From: Physcomitrium patens
Lineage: Eukaryota; Streptophyta; Bryopsida; Funariales; Funariaceae
Assembly (NCBI RefSeq): GCF_000002425.4
Contig: NC_037271.1
Span: 664,922-728,921, forward strand
Length of the DNA stretch: 64,000 nucleotides
Direction: 5' to 3'
This document shows positions 50,801 to 63,354 of this stretch, piece by piece. Position 1 is the first letter of the stretch, and each line of letters opens with the position of its first letter. Position numbers and translations under genes: made by a program. Below the pieces are notes generated by a model. The model was not told where the DNA came from. It saw nothing but the letters and a program-made list of their open reading frames with translations, and ran no database searches.

Positions 50801-51439
50801 AAGTTACTACCAATGCTACTCCTTCCCAATTGGTTTATGGCCAGAAAGCAATATTACCTATTGATATGGAAGTCCAAAGTTTACGAATTACTATAGATAG
50901 TAGATTGGAAGATCAAGATTCATCACGGCACCGTTTAGAAGAATTGAGAAAATTGGATGAAACTAGAGTCAATATATTAATGATAATGGAAACTATACAA
51001 AAATGAAAGAAGACTTATTATGATAGTAAGCTTAGACTAAAGGCTTTTATGCCAAATGATTTAGTACTTCTTTATGATAGTTAATTTAAAAATTTTCTAG
51101 GCAAATTTCAAGTTCGATGGCATGGGCCATATCGAGTTATTGATGGATTTCCAAATGGTTCAGTACAATTGGAAGTTTTTATGGATACTAAATTTATGAC
51201 ACAGATCAATGGCAATGGGCTTAAACTTCACTATACATAAACCTAGGACAAATTTGCTGTTACAAAAAGAGGAGTCGACCCAATTGATTGGACCCTAGTA
51301 AGAAGTAGGAAGGGAGCTCTTGACAATCATCATGTTTTCTTTTGTGGTTAAGGAGAAGATGGCAAACATAGTGTCAAAGAAAGCAAGGATGGAGACCGAT
51401 TGGGAGGAATAGTAAGAGCGGCTGCAGGTAGAAGTTACG

Positions 51440-51775
51440 ATGTTGCAGACTAAACTAGCCGCATTAGCGAAAGAGGCCAATAATTTAGTTTGGACCAATA
51501 TGCCAGTTTCAGCGACAACACCTTTGGAGATACCTTTGAAACTAACAAAAGAATGGCAGAAGATGTTGGAGGAGTGTGACAACCAAATTGCCCGACATGA
51601 GTCTCAAGTACAAGAATTGGATTTATTGAATGAAGATCTGACGACACATTTGGATAGAGAACCCTCAAATACCAAGGCAGACGACGAAGATGTAGTAAAA
51701 GAGAAGGTCACCAATTCAAAGGGTGGTAAGCCAATGCTATTGACTGAAAAAGCCAATGTTGCTACATCTTTATAA
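51440..51775 (+). mobile_element. Extra coiled-coil-like frame of element G, after integrase
   Basis: An open stretch of 111 residues between the integrase and 3' LTR of G, rich in Leu, Glu and Lys. Heptad-like segments include LQTKLAALAKEANNLVW and NQIARHESQVQELDLLNED. Some Tat/Athila-lineage elements carry an additional open frame between integrase and 3' LTR; this may be such a frame. No family was recognised. Confidence 0.5.
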
Positions 51776-52994
51776 GTTGAGGCTAAATGATGTTTACGAA
51801 GACGCTGCAGAATTAGGAGTGGGGCTATGTAGAATAGATAAATAAACTTTGTAGTAAGTTACTAGTTGCTTATTGACAATTTTAAGAATTAAATTGATGG
51901 TTAGGTAGTTTAGTTGGTAACAATAGATTGTTAGTGGAATAAATGGTTAAGAATTCAAAGGATCATAACCTTTGGAATCTGTTGGCCAACAGATCATTTT
52001 TTGGTAGGATAAATAGGTTGAGAGTCGTAAGTCGAGGGCCAAACTAAGAGTCGTAAGTCGAGAGCGAGACAGAGAGTCGTAAGCTGAGGGCCAGACTGAG
52101 AGTCATAAGGCGAGAGCCAGACTGAGAGTCGTAAGCCGAGGTAAGCTTGGTGCTACCTCTTTGTTTTTTTTATTATTTGCTTATGAAGAATTGTAATTGA
52201 GAGAAGTATTGTTGAATTGATAATCGTAGAATGGATTATGAGTTGAATTAAGATTGAAGTAATAAGCCTTGGTATTTTGTAGTTTAATAATGGATTTCAG
52301 ATAGCTACAATATAGTCAATTATGACATTAATAGACCTAATTCATATAACCAGTCTTTTCCCGTGTTCGAACCTACTTCTATTAGCTCAATTGCTTTGGT
52401 CTATTGAAGCTTGAATGCAACGAGAACAACAATGACCAATCCTTATAAAACTCGTCCTTAAAAAGATGGACAATGTCATGAAGATACATACTTACTCTAA
52501 TATTTACGTATATGATTAAGTAGAAGTATGTTAAAATAGATTTATTTTACAATATTTTTTAAAAAAGCTTCCTTAAAGCTTTGTAGACATTGCTTTGATT
52601 TTACATGTATTTGTAGTTGATTGATAGGTTAAAAACTTAGCCAATAAGTTAACTTCATATTGATAGCTTGCAAAATAAGCTAAATATGTGGCGTACACAT
52701 TGAAAACTTACCTTGCAAGTTAAAATATGTCTCTTTTAAAGTCAACACCTTTTAGAGGTCTTATATGACATTATCACCTAAGTCCTAGTTAAAAATATAA
52801 ATAGAGGTAAGAATGAAGTTTTTTTCATTCTTATCAATGCCTTTCTAGTTTTTAATCTTGTTTCATGACTTTTTAGTCTTCTAATCTTTAAAAATAGCCA
52901 TTCTAATTTAATATTATTTTATCTTTGAGTGATTTTTTTAATCTTTTTGAATGACACAAGAATATATTGAGATTTTTATTCTTTGAGATTTATT

Positions 52995-55900
52995 TCCTTG
53001 GGAGGATCCATCAATCAAGTACATTTTGGTGATTGAATTTCAACCTCAAAGTTATTCAACTTTCAAATCACAAGTTATGCTTATTAAAACACTAATTTAA
53101 AATTTTTTTTATTATAATTTTCATCTTTTTTTAAATAATATAATGTAATTTTGGATAAATTAAAGACCTTGAAGTTTTGATCTAAGTATAAAAAATATAA
53201 TGCAATTTGTATTGCAAGCAATAAAATTTATATTTTTTAATATAAAATTGATTAATAATATTATATTCTTTATAATTTTGAAAAATTATAATTAATATTA
53301 AATAGAATAATATTACATTTGTTAGCCCTTTTTCTATGGATTATAATATAAAGTAATGAAATTGATGTTGAATTTATTTGATTGTCAAACATGGAACCAA
53401 GTTATTGACTTTGTTGTAAAATATGAAAATTATCTTTTTGAATTTTGATCTAAGAATCATATAAGTAGGCCTTAATATTTTTATAATTCAATGGTAATAT
53501 CAATATCTTTTCAATACATACTTTTATAAGTAAAAGATATTTAAATTAACATGGTATATTTTAAACTTCTCATTTAATAAGAAAAGACTTGTTTTCATTA
53601 AGAAAAATTGTACTTGTATTTTGAATAATCCAATTATACTATTCAATAATATCTAAAGAAGTAATTTAACTACTAAAAAAAGAATATAATTGTTAAAGAA
53701 GATAATATGTTTAAAAATAAGTTTTTCTAGTTTAAACAAAGATTGTGTAGTTGAAATCTTATACAACACCTATTAAAAGTCTTCTTTTTTTTTTAATTTT
53801 AGAACCATCTCTTTGTTATAATAGATGTTTGTTTAGAACCTAAAAATCACAAAATATTTGCCGTACTATATTTAAAAGCTTCAATTTTTTTTTAAACGAA
53901 GAGTGTATTAAATCATATAGCATACATTTAATAAAAAAACTAAATATGTACATATAGAAGTTATAAATGATTGTATGTTATCTTTTAAAGATATTACTAT
54001 TATTTGCCAAATTTAATAAGACAAGGTCAGTTAAAGATTCAAAAACAATGATAAAAAATATATAAGAAAAATATTTACAGTATTATTATTAAAAATAGAG
54101 ATACAACTCAAGTTTAGATCAAGAAAGTAGACTTTTTGAAGCTTAAGTAATTTTTTCATTAGGTTGTTATGAATTAATATAGAAAGTATGATAATAATAG
54201 ACATAGTCAAATTTGAAGTGAAATAGTGCTAGATCAAAGGCCATATAATTTCAAAGTATATAATTAATAAAGTTTATTTTTAAAGTGGTATATGTACTAT
54301 TATTTTTAAATATTTTATAAAATTTTATCTTGTACCTACTTGTTACCTAAAATGCTCAAGTAACATTTGGCAACTATATTAGATTGTATTGCATGAGAAA
54401 ATTTTGCAAATAATCACTCAAGAATATGTACAATATTTACGAACAAGATGAATCAAAGAATTAGAACAAGAAGAGAGAATCAAAAATTCTTCCTTAATTA
54501 CCTCAAAATAAGTAAGTATAGCCAAAATCCAAGAAAAACTGCCATTATAATTATTCTTAAAGAGAATGAATATTTACACAATTGGTTAAAAGAGTATACA
54601 ATAGCAATGGAAGTTTGCATTCAAATAATTTTGTAAAAATATTATAATGTTACAAGGAGCTTGTGTAGGTAGTTGTGAATATATAATTTAAATCTCAAGC
54701 ACCACCAATCAATCAACATAATAAGGTGGCAAAAAAAGTCACAACTAGATTCTACTTGAAAGTCTACATCTTGTACCTATAATTGATACCTCAACAAAAT
54801 CCATATTAACCATTGCAATTGTCATAAATCTCAGACATTTCAATCTTATATACCTAATCTTTGACTATACAAATTATTCTAATAAATATATTAAAATCTA
54901 TCTAATTGTGGTTGACATTAACAAAGTCTTATTGCTAAAAATGTTTAAACAAACATTTAGAACAACTCCAAAGAAAGTATGGATTTAAAGAGTATACATT
55001 AAAAAAATATAAATATATTATATTTTTTTATTACATATAATTTTTATTTATTGCTAATCATGGAGATTGGCCATTTAACTAATCATAATTACATAATTAT
55101 TACTTATATAATGAATGCAAGATGTATGTAGAAAGAGTAGATTCATGGTTTCATCCTATTTCTACATGCCTCCTAAATCCTAAACTAGTCAAATTATTTT
55201 ATTCTTCTTTTATTTCTAATTTCTTAATTTATATAATATTACATGTTGATATATTTTTAATTTTATTCCTAAGATGTATAATATATGAATTTCTTTTGAC
55301 AAGCTAAATATTTTAGATTTGACCTTCTTTGAATAGAATTTTTTGTTGTTATTTTTTTCTTTATTTAACTTTGTTGATTTAGTTGTATAAAAAGAGTTTC
55401 TTATAGATGTATAGATCATTGTCGTTTTGTTTTGGAAATGCATTTGTTGATTATTGTACTGCTCTTGAATTTCATATATTGCTATTGTAGGTGATCATCA
55501 TAATCTTAATAATTTTGACAAGCTCATGGTACTTGCTATTTCTTCTAATTTCAATTTGGCAAATCTAGGTCTTTGAGATTGCTGTGATAAGAGTAGGTTT
55601 TATCCACCTAATTGCCCTTCTTCTTATACTTATTATAACCATAATAGTTTTATGTAAATTGCTAATTTAGTGAGTTTTTGAAAGATGAGTCTTTCAATTG
55701 TATTTCTTCAAAGATTTTATGTAGTACATCAAAAGACATGCCCTAATGTATATGCATCTTAGGCAAAGTATGAGCATAATGTGCTAAGATATATGCAGGT
55801 TTTTTTTCAAGAAAAGTAATTATAAATAGATATTGAATTATATTTGTAATATTAATGTAGTTTTGGATTTAGTTTGGCACAATATTTAATAGCTTCTAGT

Positions 55901-57080
55901 AGTTTTGAAACTTAATAATGTCTAAAGCTTTTGTAAGTATGATAGCATGTGATTGGTCTTTTGATATATATATAATTTTTATTTTTTTTCTTTCTATCAT
56001 ATCTTAGACATAGTTCAAATGAGACTTGAAGTATTTTTTTTGAGATATATGAAATTTTTGGATATTTTGATTTTGCATTAATTGTTGCAATGTAATTATA
56101 TAATTTGCTTTCTATAAATCTTAATTTTAAATAAAGATTCTAAATATGATAATAGATAAAAATTTCTTTGACAATATTTATTACTATTATGAATTTCCAA
56201 AAGATATTATATCAATTAGATTGACTTAATTTATATTGAAATTCAAGAGAATTTTTTTCAAAGTTTTAAAAGTAGATATAAAATTATCTTTGACTTTTCA
56301 TTCTTAAATTAATAAATAAACAAAATGGATGAATAAAGTTTTAGATTAATATCTAAAATGTATCATTAACTACCATCAAAATGATTAGATAACTCTTTGG
56401 CCATTAGCAAAGTTTATTAATAATAGTATAATACATTCTTCTATTCAATAAATACCATCTTTATTAATTATAATTATTATCTTGATACTTGATACTTTTG
56501 ATTTTTCAAAAGTTGATAATTGTATGGCAAAAGATTTAGCAAATCATATATCAAAGCTATATGCAATAATAAAGATATAATTAAAAGAATCTTAAGAACA
56601 AATAAAGATCATTTCATATTTTTATTGCTAAGAAGAATCTTAATTCTACTTTGAAATAAAATATGATTACTTTGTTGTAATACCAAGACTATTTATCTTT
56701 ATAACAAGTTGGATTTTTATAAATTTAGATCATTTCTTATTTATAAATAGATCAATGTAGTTACTTATTGGTTAGACCTATTAGAATCTATGAAGATCCA
56801 TGATGTATTTTACATGTCTCTTCTTAAGCCATATAAGATAGTTAATATCCCAAAAAGAAGACAAATGCTACTTCTTCTTATAAAAGTAGATAATAATTAA
56901 GAATTTGTAGTTAAAGAAGTATTAGACTCAAGGTGGTATTAAAATAGGGTTGAACTACTTGATATATTGGTGGAGATATGATATTAGTGAATGTACTTAG
57001 AAGGCTTTCAAGAATCTTATAAACGTAGCAAAGAAATTCAAAGCTTTTTATTGATAACATGCCATTAAAATCAAGATAAA
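52995..57080 (+). mobile_element. Chromovirus relic Z, gag/protease and integrase remnants
   Basis: Strongly decayed plus-strand remnants. A gag block near 53390-53500 lines up with the gag of A (the AIDFVVKCDNPLFEF region). A protease-like block lies near 53790-53900. Integrase and chromodomain remnants occur at about 56155-57070. The reverse transcriptase is not recognisable, and 54100-56150 holds AT-rich sequence with no identified domain, possibly another unrecognised insertion. No LTR was found. It is among the oldest elements in the window. Confidence 0.5.
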
Positions 57081-59300
57081 GAGTCAAGCAATTCTTTGCC
57101 ATAAAGAAACAAGGTTTAGCAAAGATTGTATTCCATCATCTATCATTGATTGTGGTTTTTTTGTATTTGTAGTAATAAAAAGATAGAAAATCAACAACCA
57201 AGATATTTAATTTAAGAACTATTGTTTACTAAGTTGTCAAATAAGACATTGCAATTATTACATCTTTGAAGACAAAGTAATAAAAATGAAGGCCTTAAAG
57301 AATAACGTATTCTTTTTGAATTAGATGGCAAGATATAATGCATTTGATATTACAACTTTAGAAGAGACTCTCAATGATGGTGACAAATAGCCATTATAAT
57401 TTCTTTTTGAATAAATACATTTACTTATTTTCTTTTCGTCATTTTAAAATAAAAAAATAGTTTTTATTTACATTTTTTGAATTCTTGTCATTAATATCTA
57501 CGCATTTACTTCCTAATATTATATCTTTTTTAGAATATTGAATATACAAAAAATCTTAGTTTCATATATAAATTTAAAAATCAATTATTTTATATTTAAA
57601 TTTGTTGTTGATTACAACTATAACCAATAGTATATTTTAATTTATTTTATTTCATCTGTATCATTGTTAGAATGTGTGATTTATAAGAGGTTTAAAAATA
57701 TAATTAAATAAATAAATAAATACTAGATGGGATTGAATATAAAGGGAAATCTTAAGATAGAACATACTTGGATTCATTTAGTGAATGATTGTAAATGGCC
57801 TCAATCTTTGGTAGTCCAACTTTTTTGATGGTCAAATTATTATTTATATCAAATTTTAAAATTTAGATGAGATTTTTTGATAATTAAATGTATTTTTTTT
57901 ATTTTTATAAATTTTATTTTGGGCTTCTTAAAGCTGAAGAATAATCTCAGTCGATTGATTAAATTCCATATTTAAAAACTTTTAGCATTTTTTATTTGAA
58001 GATGATCTACTAAAAAATTATGTCATAAAATTTGTAAATTGTCAAAAAAATTCTTTATTATCGAGCTAATATTTTATATAGCAATTGCTTGTGTGAAGCA
58101 TTTTTCCTATTTTTACTGAAAACTATATATGCTTAGCTTAGTATTTGATTTCATCCATGTCGAAATATAATAATTAAACATGTGATATGTAAGTTTTTTT
58201 TTTTTCAAATTTTTACTTTAAATTAATTGATTATTTAAAATATTCATCAATATTTGAAAGTCCAATGCTAGGATTCTTCTGTGATATTCAATTGAGTTGT
58301 ATAGAAAATAGAAAATAAATAAAAATTATTTTAATTGAATTAAAATTCAGATTAATGATATGCTACATATTAAAAGCCTACTTTTTTCTTTCTAATTGAG
58401 TGAAAATACTCTGTTGCAATGTTTGTTATTATCATTAATCTTTTTCCTTATTTGAAGCCAATGTTTCACAAATCTTAGAAATTAATTTACTTGTTGTGAA
58501 TGCATTAAATGTTTTGTCATTCATGATATGTTTCATAACTTTTTAAGTTTATTTTTAATAATAAAAGTACTGTGAAATCAAATGGGAATTATAAAAGAAA
58601 TGTCCTCAAATCAAGGTAGAAATTCTGCCCCTCTCTCTCTCTGCTTGTATGTTTAATTAGTTCATTATTTATTTATATGCAACCTGTATACAATAGAAAA
58701 TTTTACAAACTTGAGTTTTTCTATATACTTTCACATTTATTTGTAACAAAGTATGACTTAATATTTAAAGCCGCATAATATTACAGTATGATTCTCTATG
58801 TAGTGTCAATCTATTTTCTCAATATATATTCATATATTTGATATAGTAATAGTTATTCTAATTTCTTAATAATGTGATGAGGATTTGGATTACATAGAAT
58901 AGCACATGCAAAAATATGAAAAAGTAAAGAACTTATATCACAGTAAAATATAATACCATGATTTGAGTTGAATCTCTATATGTATTACATAGAAGTATGA
59001 CAAACCATTTAATCCCGTACATGAACAAGTCTTTAGAATAAAACAACAGAAGAAGAAAAGAAAAGAAACAGAAGAAGAAAAGAAAAGAAACAGAAGCAAC
59101 GGTGCAACCAAAAGACCTGTAAATTTCCAGAAGTGCAGCAACTTAACCATCATGCTTGACTATAGTTTGTATGTTTATGGACTTGTTAATAAGCATTGAA
59201 GAGAACTTAAGATTTCTGTGGTACCCAAAAATATCGAAAACGCCCTCCATACTGTCAATACCGTCAATTGTTTTTTTTCAAATTAATGTAATGAAAAAGT
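57081..59300. other. AT-rich intergenic DNA, nothing identified
   Basis: No gene or recognisable transposon domain. Contains a (CT)n run at about 58630-58645 and a duplicated purine block cagaagaagaaaagaaaagaaa at about 59046-59095. Composition turns gene-like near 59300, followed by a GT-rich tract (59408-59450) just before the LpxK gene. Confidence 0.5.
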
Positions 59301-59670
59301 GTAGCTGAAAGAATTTTAGAAGCCGAGGTTTAAGCGAAGCTGAGCTGGAGAAGGATCCCCTCCCCCTGCCATGCTCCATTTTGCTGTTGGGTTTCAGGGC
59401 TTAGGGCTTTGGGTGTGTGTGTGGTGGGGTGTGTGTCTGTGTCTGTGTTGGTGATGGTGTTGCTTAGATCGCGTTGTTTCGTCACGAGCAGCATGGTCTC
59501 GGGGTCCTCATGCTCTGCCTTGTCCGTTTGTGATCAAAAGGTCCTCTGAGTTGTGGGCTGCGATGTGTTGGGTTTTGTGGCGGTCGTGGGATTCTTGTTC
59601 CGAAGGTTGGTTTTGGGTTTCCTATTGAATGTGCGTGCGTGGTCTTTCTTTCAGGGTTAGGTTGGAAGTC

Positions 59671-62486
59671 ATGTCCGGCTTCGCACAGAGAATTCGATAC
59701 GCTGTGTCGCGGATTTCCGCAGTGGAACAGTATAGTTTGAGTTCCTTGCCAGTTTTGGAGAGGTCTCTTGTGCCTGTTCTTTCAGTAGCGAGCACATTTT
59801 ACACATTCGGCATTCTTGTGCGACAGCTTCTTTACCAGCTCGGAATCTTTGGTCGAACTAGGTATGCCATGTCTCATTTCTCTGTAGATTGCATTACGAT
59901 TGTACAAATGAATCTTTGTACCCCGAAACCACAGCTTATAATTTTTGACGCGCGCTTTCAACTTCTGCCTTCATAAGTCAATTATTGTTTATGGTTTACC
60001 TTCTGATGTTCCAGGGTGAGGTGGTACTTGGTGTGTTTCAACATGGTATGCGTTTTATAGAGCCGTGTCTCTTTTGCCAACTGAGGAATAGTTTCAGTAA
60101 ATAGTCGAGATCGAAAGTTTGTTGTTATTAATTCATCAGGTACAGTTGATATAAATATGTCTGAGGGCTGTGCGTACTTCTTTATAAAAAAATTCTGCAT
60201 TTGCTTAGATCTGTTTGTGTGGGAAGATGTCGAGGTGAGCTCTTGCTGGTATTTCTTCATGTTGTCGTCTTCGCAGACTCCCCATACCCGTAATTAGTGT
60301 CGGGAACGTCACATGGGGCGGCACTGGAAAGACTCCTATGGTGGAGTACCTGGCTCGTCACTACCTCGCCGCCTGCGTTTCTCCGCTCATCCTCAGTCGG
60401 GTGAAAACTTTGTACCCTCACATTTTCTTCAAACTCTTGTAGATATTGAGAGACAATGAAGTCCGTGAGTGGAGGTAAAGTTTCGAGGGTCTCTGCATTG
60501 CGTCCCTGGAGTGATTGTGTAGGATTGTACAATCTAACACCCATAGGGATCCTAGTCTGGCTATCGCCAATGAAGTGAGGTTGTGTGCAGTGCTGCACAT
60601 TCAATTTTTCCCTTAGGACTATATGGAATTACAATCAACTCAACTACGCCCCAGAGACTTGCTGATTGACTACCTGATCGTACAGCTTGCAGGGTTACAG
60701 AGGGGGTGATGAAGTGCATCTTCTTCAAAAGCACCTCCAAGATACTCCTACAAGGTTTGGCGTTGGCTCTAACCGGACAAAGGTAGCACTTTCCATTCTC
60801 CGACATGAAGCTGAGCAAAGAAGCAACGGGCTCGCATCAATCATTGGGTGGAAAGCAGAGATTGGCGTCGCTATCCTCGACGATGGGATGCAGGTCAGTG
60901 TCAGCTTACCATTTCAATTCATTATATTCTTTGGTGTATATCTGGTCAAATTCGATGCAGGTGTCGGCATTCGTTGTGCCCTGCGGCGTCTACAAGACAT
61001 ATTTATCACTCCGTTTGATGCAGCACTGGGCACTGGAACGTGATCTGGAGATTGTGATGATCAACTCTCTGACTTTGTGGGGCAATGAGAGGCTTGTACC
61101 TAGGGGACCAATGCGAGAATCACTTGAAGCAATCGAGCGAGCACATGTGGTAGTTCTTCACCATGCTAATTTGGTACGTCTGTTGGAGCGGATTAGCATT
61201 TTTCTCCACATTTAGAGTGAACGAAAATCTTTCATAGTAATTTTATTTTGTTTCTGCCGGAATGACAGTATGTTGTGCTATTCTTGTTAACTTCCTCAGC
61301 AACTTTTCTAGATTACTTGATAAAACTTCAGTGACCTGCAGGTGCTCGATGACCAGCTGAAATCCATAAGGGAGACAATAGATCCCTTCTTGAGAAAGGG
61401 TTCCATCGTGCTAAGCAGTCACATGCGCCCACTTTGCATCTATAGGTATACGAAGTCTAGTTACTTACCATCAGAGTTACCTTTATTGGAAGTCAAGGGC
61501 GCTGTAACCCTTTGTGTGTCAGCAGTTGGGTGTCCTGAATCCCTCGATCTTATCCTTTTACAGGTTCGTACAATGTTCCGGATATTCAATGTCTGGTGCA
61601 GTTTTTGTTGTGATTGTTTAGGATGTTCTATTCTGCGCATGCCTATCAGAGAATGTGAACGGACTAGTAGAGAATGAGGTTGGATATTCTGGGAACCAAG
61701 GATGTGAAATTTTGAAACATAGTAATAGGTATGATTTTTTTGTGAGTCACCAGGTAGGAGCTTCTCATGTTGAGCGGTTGGATTTTGTTGATCACCACAA
61801 GTTTAAGAACGAGGTATGGTGTGCATGCCGGCTTCAAAACATTTGAAATCAAATTTTTTGTTCTTTTCTTTATTTTTCTGTGCACTGCAGACTAATTTCA
61901 GAGGTCTTGCAATTTAGATTTATCGTGAAAGTAAGATTTTTTTTGCAGGACTTGAAAGGAATTGCAGAGGTGTTTAAGCAGCTGCAACTGAGATTTCCAC
62001 ACCAGAGGGTGATGCTTGTTACAACTGAGAAGGTGCGGCCACTTCAGTTCTAAAATAACCATATGAAATAGTTGTTTATAGAGAAAATATTAACTCAGCT
62101 AGTGCCAAACATAAAGCTGCAGCGAGGTTAAGCCTCATAAATCGTGAATTCAGGCTTCTCTGATGGATGGCATGATTTGGAAAGTTTAAGTCGTGTTCCA
62201 ACGCCTGTGTATTATGGCAAAGGTACTTATTGTCTTCAACTTTGAGTAGTCTCTCACAGTTCACAAGATCAGCTCGTCTTAAAGGAAATTGGTTTTCTGT
62301 TGGATGAAGGACTATATGCGGGATCCAGCTGTAATGATCGAGCTCGGAAATCTGGGAGAAGGCATTTTTGTACTGCACTCAGCTTTGGAGATAGTAGGCT
62401 GCCATGGCAATGACCAATCTTTTAGAGAACTTCTGGGTTCTGTTTACCGCCAGCAGAACTCGAAACGGATGAGACTAACCTCTTGA
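59671..62486 (+). CDS. LPXK: Tetraacyldisaccharide 4'-kinase (plant LpxK)
   Basis: LpxK phosphorylates the 4' position of tetraacyldisaccharide-1-phosphate to give lipid IVA. Plants keep a homologous pathway, reported to act in mitochondria. Eight exons join in phase with GT-AG sites: 59671-59861, 60277-60400, 60693-60893, 61024-61173, 61342-61563, 61754-61813, 61949-62032, 62310-62486. Product 402 residues, the usual length for the plant enzyme. N-terminus: basic, then a hydrophobic anchor ([16 protein letters not shown]), typical of the family. Exon 2 has [20 protein letters not shown], with the P-loop GGTGKTP. The Arg-Gly-Tyr block SR|GYRGGDE spans exons 2/3, [18 protein letters not shown] spans exons 3/4 (family DDGxQH), [11 protein letters not shown] is in exon 4, FVDHHKF (DHH) in exon 6, and TEK|DYMRDP in exons 7/8. 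Introns rule out bacterial contamination. All key motifs are present, so it looks functional. Confidence 0.93.
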
Positions 62487-63354
62487 ATTTATCTGATCGC
62501 TTGATGATATTAGCCGTTCCTGACGTCCTTCACAAGTGTCTAGACGCCGACTAGTATTGTTGGGGAGGTATTTTTTGCGAGCATTCTATGTTGAACGAAT
62601 GTAGCAGCAAAATGTCGGTTTTGAACCGCTGATTTGATGAGAAAAGAGACCCTCTGCAGTGGAATGTCATGACGTTTACGTCATTTGTTTACATGCGATG
62701 TCTTGATAGTTCTAAATCACTTTGCGCTTTATTGTACGTCAGCGAATACAATGTGGAAATGTGATCAATGTGACCTATGCATGCTGTGGCCGATGTTTCC
62801 CATTTTGGTGGGAAATATTTATTTCTTACGATTACTCTTTTATATAAAGGTTGTCATTTTGCTAGTTTTCTGACACTGGATCAGGAAACCTGTGGGATAT
62901 TATTGTAAAGTTGGGAAATGACATTCTCATTCTTCTGTCTTATTACCTTTGAAGTGGTCATGGTATTGAATTTAGGTCAAGGTCTCTGCTGGCTCTCCTA
63001 CTTGAGTAGGTGGTCATATATGTGAAGTTATGGATTGTGGAATAATATTTAAATACGCAGTTGTGAACTCATACATGAAAGCATACTTTTTGGGGTTTTA
63101 AGGGTTCTCGCCTTCATCCCGCAGGGCAGGTTTGGACCCAGCACACTTCTTTTCTAAGCGCTTTTTGATGCATCTTGGCTTCGTCTTCCTACTCTCATCT
63201 CTGCGCCATCCCATCTTCCATCCCGCCTACTGATGTCGGCTCTTCAACTAGTGATAGGGAGCATTAAAAGAGCTTTCGTATGTTGCTTACGGCTTGTCAG
63301 CAATGGAAAAGCATCAACATGTCACAGAATGAACCCCCTCAAGTGTCTACGAAC
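62487..63354 (+). other. 3' flank of the LpxK gene
   Basis: 3' UTR and intergenic sequence. No gene recognised. A short frame beginning at 63280 or 63319 runs into the repeat at 63355 and reads the antisense of the methyltransferase fragment, so it is not taken as a gene. Confidence 0.45.

Larger units (their letters stand above)
44520..52431 (+). mobile_element. Ty3/gypsy Tat/Athila-like element G, whole length, broken
   Basis: Plus strand, 7.9 kb. LTRs at 44520-45123 and 51826-52431 are closely similar. Flanks ataac (44515-44519) and atgac (52432-52436) look like a 5-bp target duplication. The primer site TTGGCACCGCTATCGG directly after the 5' LTR resembles the tRNA-Asp-type site of Tat/Athila elements. 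Gag about 45480-46450 ends in a knuckle (WCNNCKRQRHFDMEC). Protease about 47705-48010 with VDGGSSVNLM; reverse transcriptase about 48640-49380 with FLDGFSSYNQ; RNase H about 49490-49920; integrase about 50080-50900. A further coiled-coil-like frame follows at 51440-51775. It is broken at several points but retains long open stretches, so it is probably the youngest large element. It sits in E. Confidence 0.85.
30588..52994 (+). mobile_element. Ty3/gypsy chromovirus E, broken, hosting D and G
   Basis: Plus-strand fossil in three visible pieces: 30588-35300, 44188-44519 and 52432-52994. 5' LTR partly present (about 30588-30809); gag about 31050-32000; protease about 32100-32700 with a (TA)n tract at 32252-32294; reverse transcriptase about 32800-33520 with an ENILIYSK-like block; RNase H about 33600-34000; integrase about 34030-35300. 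The chromodomain resumes at 44230-44460 (QNRLEYLVHW block). 3' LTR 52474 to about 52994, starting TGTCATGAAG. Element D sits in the integrase tail with target duplication atcta, and G lies just after the chromodomain. It is old, with many breaks throughout. Confidence 0.8.

Noticed and set aside
54100-56150. Possible copia or other element inside relic Z
   Set aside because: A few phrases look protein-like, but no motif of any transposon family could be placed with confidence.
59671-62486. Bacterial contamination suggested by an LpxK gene
   Set aside because: Seven GT-AG introns in phase and plant-like flanks show it is a nuclear gene.
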